Assembly (NCBI GenBank): GCA_013791955.1 | Contig: VMSW01000007.1 | Location: 620,001-684,000 of the forward strand | Source of the DNA: Propionicimonas sp. | Lineage (GTDB): Bacteria > Actinomycetota > Actinomycetes > Propionibacteriales > Propionibacteriaceae | Reading direction: 5' to 3' | Length of the DNA: 64,000 bases | Shown here: piece after piece, positions 61,332 through 64,000 of the stretch | How positions within the stretch are numbered: the first letter of the stretch is position 1 | Layout: each line of letters begins with the position of its first letter | Made by a program: the position numbers and the translations under genes | Notes under the pieces: model-generated | Seen by the model: only the letters and a program-made list of their open reading frames with translations | What the model was told of the DNA's origin: nothing | The model's database searches: none

Positions 61332-61442
61332 GTTTTGGTGGCTCAGGGAACTTTTCTCAAGCTGCTGGGCCACCCTCAAGTTGGCTGAGCTTGTCGAAGC
61401 CTCGGCGCGGGAGTGTGACCCTTCGACGGGCTCAGGGATCTG
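61302..61442. repeat. Dispersed repeat cluster at the MFS gene 3' end
   Basis: Three repeat arms are present: CCCTTCGACGGGCTCAGGGAACT at 61308, TTGGCTGAGCTTGTCGAAGC at 61380 and CCCTTCGACGGGCTCAGGGATCT at 61419. The first supplies the final codons of the MFS gene. The cluster fills the gap to the convergent HAD gene. Confidence 0.88.
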
Positions 61443-61447
61443 AACGG

Positions 61448-62254
61448 TCAGCTGAGCAGTTCGAGAATGGTGAGACCGACGCCGTCCTCGGCGTTGCTGG
61501 GCACCTCGGTGAAGCCGCAGACCTTCATTGAGTGGTGCCCATTAGCCACCACGAAACCCTGACCGGCCCAGGTGAGCATCTCGGCGTCATTGGGCATGTC
61601 ACCAAAGGCGACCACCTCGGCAGCCGCGATGCCCAACTCCGCACATACCAGCGCCAAAGTGCTGGCCTTGGAGACGCCGGGGGCGGTGAGTTCGATCATG
61701 CCGTAGGGCTGGCTGACCGAGGCGTGAGTGAGGTTCAGCTGATCACCGATTACTGCGGCGGCCAAGGTAGTCAGCTGCTCTGAAGGAATTTCAGGGTGAA
61801 AGCCCAGCAGCTTGATCACCGCGCCCAGCGATTCGCTCAGTTCGGTGAGCGTGCCGGTGTGATGGCCCGGCTCGCTGCGCTGGCGCGACGGCGAATCTGG
61901 TTCGCAGCCAAACCCGACGCCAGTTTCAAAACCAAAGGTGATGCCTGGGATCGCCGCCCGCAGGGCATCAGCCACCGCGAAGGCCGTGGCCGAGTCCAGC
62001 GGGAACTGATGCACTGGGCGACCGGTGGCCAGTTCAACCACGGCGCCACCATTACTGACGATCACCTGCGGATGGGCGGTAGCCAACTCCGCCAACACTC
62101 CCAACCAGCGGGTGGGGCGCCCGGTGGCGATCACGAACGGCACGCCGAGTTCGTTGGCCCGGGCCGCAGCTTCAGCGTTGATCGCCGAGACGGTGCCGTC
62201 CGGACGTAAGAAGGTGCCGTCCAGATCGGTAGCGATCAGCCTGGGTCGGGTCAC
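61448..62254 (-). CDS. HAD-superfamily (Cof type) phosphatase
   Basis: The 268-residue hydrolase has motif I ATDLDGTF (two catalytic Asp, about 8-15), motif II VIATGRP, the Lys in GVSKASTL and motif IV FGDMPNDAEML. A C2-type cap lies between motifs II and III. Cof-type enzymes act on sugar phosphates, FMN or similar small phosphates. Its start overlaps the stop of the upstream membrane-protein gene (ATGA). Confidence 0.88.
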   Translation of the reverse strand: MTRPRLIATDLDGTFLRPDGTVSAINAEAAARANELGVPFVIATGRPTRWLGVLAELATAHPQVIVSNGGAVVELATGRPVHQFPLDSATAFAVADALRAAIPGITFGFETGVGFGCEPDSPSRQRSEPGHHTGTLTELSESLGAVIKLLGFHPEIPSEQLTTLAAAVIGDQLNLTHASVSQPYGMIELTAPGVSKASTLALVCAELGIAAAEVVAFGDMPNDAEMLTWAGQGFVVANGHHSMKVCGFTEVPSNAEDGVGLTILELLS

Positions 62255-63105
62255 AGCTTGGAGTTCGGAGTGGGGGAGCCGCCGCCACTGGGTGAGGCCG
62301 TCTGCGGGGACGGGGTCACCGACTGCTTCGACGGGGACGCTGCTGAACCGCTGGGCGAGGGTGAGGCCGACGCTGGCGATGGCGAGGCCGATTCCGGGGA
62401 CGGTGAGGCCGATTCCGGTTCCGTTGGGCTGGCGCTGGTGGGCACCGGTGGCGGCGGCTCTTCAGTGGCCGAATCCTGGAAGATCAAAATCGTGATCAGG
62501 ATCGCCAGCGCACACAGCAGCAGCATCAACAACCAGGAGGCCAGAATCGACAGCCATCCCGATCGATCATGACGGCCCGGCCACGGTAGCGGCCAAACCT
62601 TGGCAATGCCCGGCTTTGACCAGTCGATCCAATGCAGCCGGTAGTCGGGGCCGGCCGCCTGCCCCTTCTGGCCGAGCAGGGACAGATCCACTTCGGCCAG
62701 TATCCGGCTGGCCTCGGTGAAGGACGCCGGGGAGGCGTCATAGGCCAGCGCCACCCAGGGCGTGGCCGGAGCGTCCTCACCGATTCGCGGATCGTCAGGC
62801 TCGTCGCGGAAGCGGTTTCCCAGGCGGCCGCCGTCCTGACCGTGACCGCCGCGGGCCACGACAGTGTCGATGTGGAGTTCGTTGACCGCACCGGCGAAGC
62901 GGTCCCGGGCGCCGGCATCACCGGCAGCACCCTCAGAAAGCAGGATCACCATCGTCGAGGTGTTCACGTCATCGTGGGCGATGAAGGCGACGCCAGAAGG
63001 GGAGGCAGCGAGCCGGGCGTCCAGCCAGAAGTCACCAACCTTCGGCGGATCAGCGGGCAGCAGCGGCGACAGGAGCGGCGGCTCGCCGGGTGTCGATTCG
63101 CTCAT
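62251..63105 (-). CDS. Single-pass membrane protein with Ser/Pro-rich exported tail
   Basis: The 284-residue protein has a soluble N-terminal region (about 1-175) containing DFWLDARLAASPSGVAFIAHD and a DRFAGAVNELHIDTVVARGG segment. One transmembrane helix (about 185-210, ILASWLLMLLLCALAILITI) and a tail of about 60 residues made of ESASPSP-type repeats follow. The N-terminal part is cytoplasmic and of unknown function. ATG 63105 is chosen; the frame runs to 63252 without conserved sequence. It overlaps the HAD gene by 4 bases and is divergent from the MoxR gene. Confidence 0.65.
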   Translation of the reverse strand: MSESTPGEPPLLSPLLPADPPKVGDFWLDARLAASPSGVAFIAHDDVNTSTMVILLSEGAAGDAGARDRFAGAVNELHIDTVVARGGHGQDGGRLGNRFRDEPDDPRIGEDAPATPWVALAYDASPASFTEASRILAEVDLSLLGQKGQAAGPDYRLHWIDWSKPGIAKVWPLPWPGRHDRSGWLSILASWLLMLLLCALAILITILIFQDSATEEPPPPVPTSASPTEPESASPSPESASPSPASASPSPSGSAASPSKQSVTPSPQTASPSGGGSPTPNSKL

Positions 63106-63273
63106 TTCGTCCCATCGTTGATGCCTCAAAGCTGCGCGCCCCATTGTGCCGTACCAGCCAAGTCGGCGCGCTGGTGAGAATTTGCCGTCGGGCAGGTCCT
63201 GGAGGTTTCGGTGTACCCGGTATCGTGGGCGGAGCCTGGGCAGCAAGTCCACTCGTGATTATCAGGAGTCCAC

Positions 63274-64000
63274 GTGACCAATTTGAGCAACGACCCGTCA
63301 GCATCGCTGACGCCCGCTGCCATGCCCGTCACCCAAGCCGACACCGCCTCAGCGGCGAAACTGCTGGGGAAGGCGATCGAGCAGGTTCAGCGGGTCATCG
63401 TCGGCCAGGAGCATATGGTCGAGCGATTGATGGTGTCATTGCTTGCCAAGGGCCATTGTTTGCTCGAAGGCGTGCCTGGGGTGGCCAAGACTCTGGCGGT
63501 GCGCAGTTTCGCCACGGTGGTCGGGGGCAAGTTCTCCCGCATTCAGTTCACCCCTGACCTGGTGCCCTCCGACATCGTCGGTACCCGCATCTACTCCGCG
63601 CGCAGCGAAAAGTTCGACATCGCCCTCGGTCCGGTGTTCGTCAACTTCGTGCTAGCCGACGAAATCAACCGCGCCCCAGCCAAGGTGCAGTCGGCCATGC
63701 TGGAGCTGATGGCAGAGCAGCAGGTCTCCATCGGTGGCCAGACCTACCCGGTGCCGCAGCCGTTCATCGTGATCGCCACCCAGAACCCGATCGAATCCGA
63801 GGGCGTCTACCCGCTGCCCGAAGCCCAGCGTGACCGCTTCCTGCTCAAGGTGGACGTTTCCTACCCGCGCGGCAATGAGGAGTTCGAGATCCTGCGCCGG
63901 ATGAGCGTGAAGCCGCCGAACGCCGAGCCAGTGCTGAACCCGGAAGTGGTTCGCCAGTTGCAGGATCTGGCCAGCAACGTCTTCGTACACAACCTGGTGG
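63274..64000 (+). CDS. MoxR-family AAA ATPase, 3' end outside the window
   Basis: The visible 242 residues contain Walker A LEGVPGVAKTLAV (about 64-76), the Walker B VLADEINRAP (about 127-136) and sensor 1 IVIATQNPIE, in the order usual for MoxR ATPases. These chaperone-like proteins help assemble metal enzymes or cell-surface complexes together with DUF58 and von Willebrand factor-type proteins. CAGGAGTCCAC precedes GTG 63274. The frame stays open to the window end, so the gene and its operon continue to the right. Confidence 0.92.
   Translation, partial: MTNLSNDPSASLTPAAMPVTQADTASAAKLLGKAIEQVQRVIVGQEHMVERLMVSLLAKGHCLLEGVPGVAKTLAVRSFATVVGGKFSRIQFTPDLVPSDIVGTRIYSARSEKFDIALGPVFVNFVLADEINRAPAKVQSAMLELMAEQQVSIGGQTYPVPQPFIVIATQNPIESEGVYPLPEAQRDRFLLKVDVSYPRGNEEFEILRRMSVKPPNAEPVLNPEVVRQLQDLASNVFVHNLV

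Overview
The window is high-GC DNA with dense, often overlapping genes, leaderless-type spacing and actinobacterial families (LAL-type LuxR regulator, three-domain LigD, MoxR ATPase at the end, zinc-ribbon thioredoxin, DUF2202, DUF2188). I read it as the chromosome of an actinobacterium, most likely Propionibacteriales. That placement is an inference from gene content and from a dispersed repeat built on CCTTCGACARGCTCAGG. No ribosomal RNA gene is present to settle it.

Layout. 1-9.5 kb: the end of a phenylacetate-CoA ligase with its ACT-domain partner, a repeat cluster, small redox and metal proteins (NifX-like, glutaredoxin-like, zinc-ribbon thioredoxin), a GroES-like protein, a SLAC1-type channel, an acyltransferase, an unusual nuclease-fold/membrane/beta-propeller fusion and a malic enzyme. 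9.6-18.3 kb: regulators with their targets (PadR, TetR with two palindromic operators, an 846-residue LAL regulator followed by two membrane proteins), an AarF-type kinase, and a YefM/RelE-type toxin-antitoxin pair. 18.4-21.5 kb: two lipoproteins (WG-repeat and PstS-like) and a VapBC/FitAB pair. 21.5-28.3 kb: a sugar locus with an 1101-residue GH94 phosphorylase, a sugar-binding lipoprotein and two permeases but no ATPase.

28.3-45.3 kb is accessory. Its core is a type I restriction-modification operon made of an HTH/pseudo-methyltransferase/recognition-domain protein, HsdM, HsdS, a membrane-anchored unknown, a DUF1016-nuclease remnant and HsdR. It is followed by a DUF4230-like gene coupled to a large membrane alpha/beta-hydrolase, a Fic protein, a small unknown and an endonuclease VII-like HNH protein. 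It ends at a tRNA-Ile(CAU) gene whose 3' part is partly duplicated upstream, as at an integration site.

45.4-64 kb returns to ordinary chromosome: two MFS exporters, a two-component system with a DUF2202 protein, a secreted RCC1-repeat protein, a TetR-ABC exporter operon, an orphan DUF4118 protein, tRNA-Asn, LigD, a sirtuin, an M20 peptidase, a HAD phosphatase and the start of a MoxR operon.

Two things stand out. One is the type I locus with an extra methyltransferase-like protein that has lost both its SAM-binding and catalytic motifs. The other is the dispersed palindromic repeat, which lies in frame inside hsdM, a histidine kinase, ligD and the 3' end of an MFS gene.
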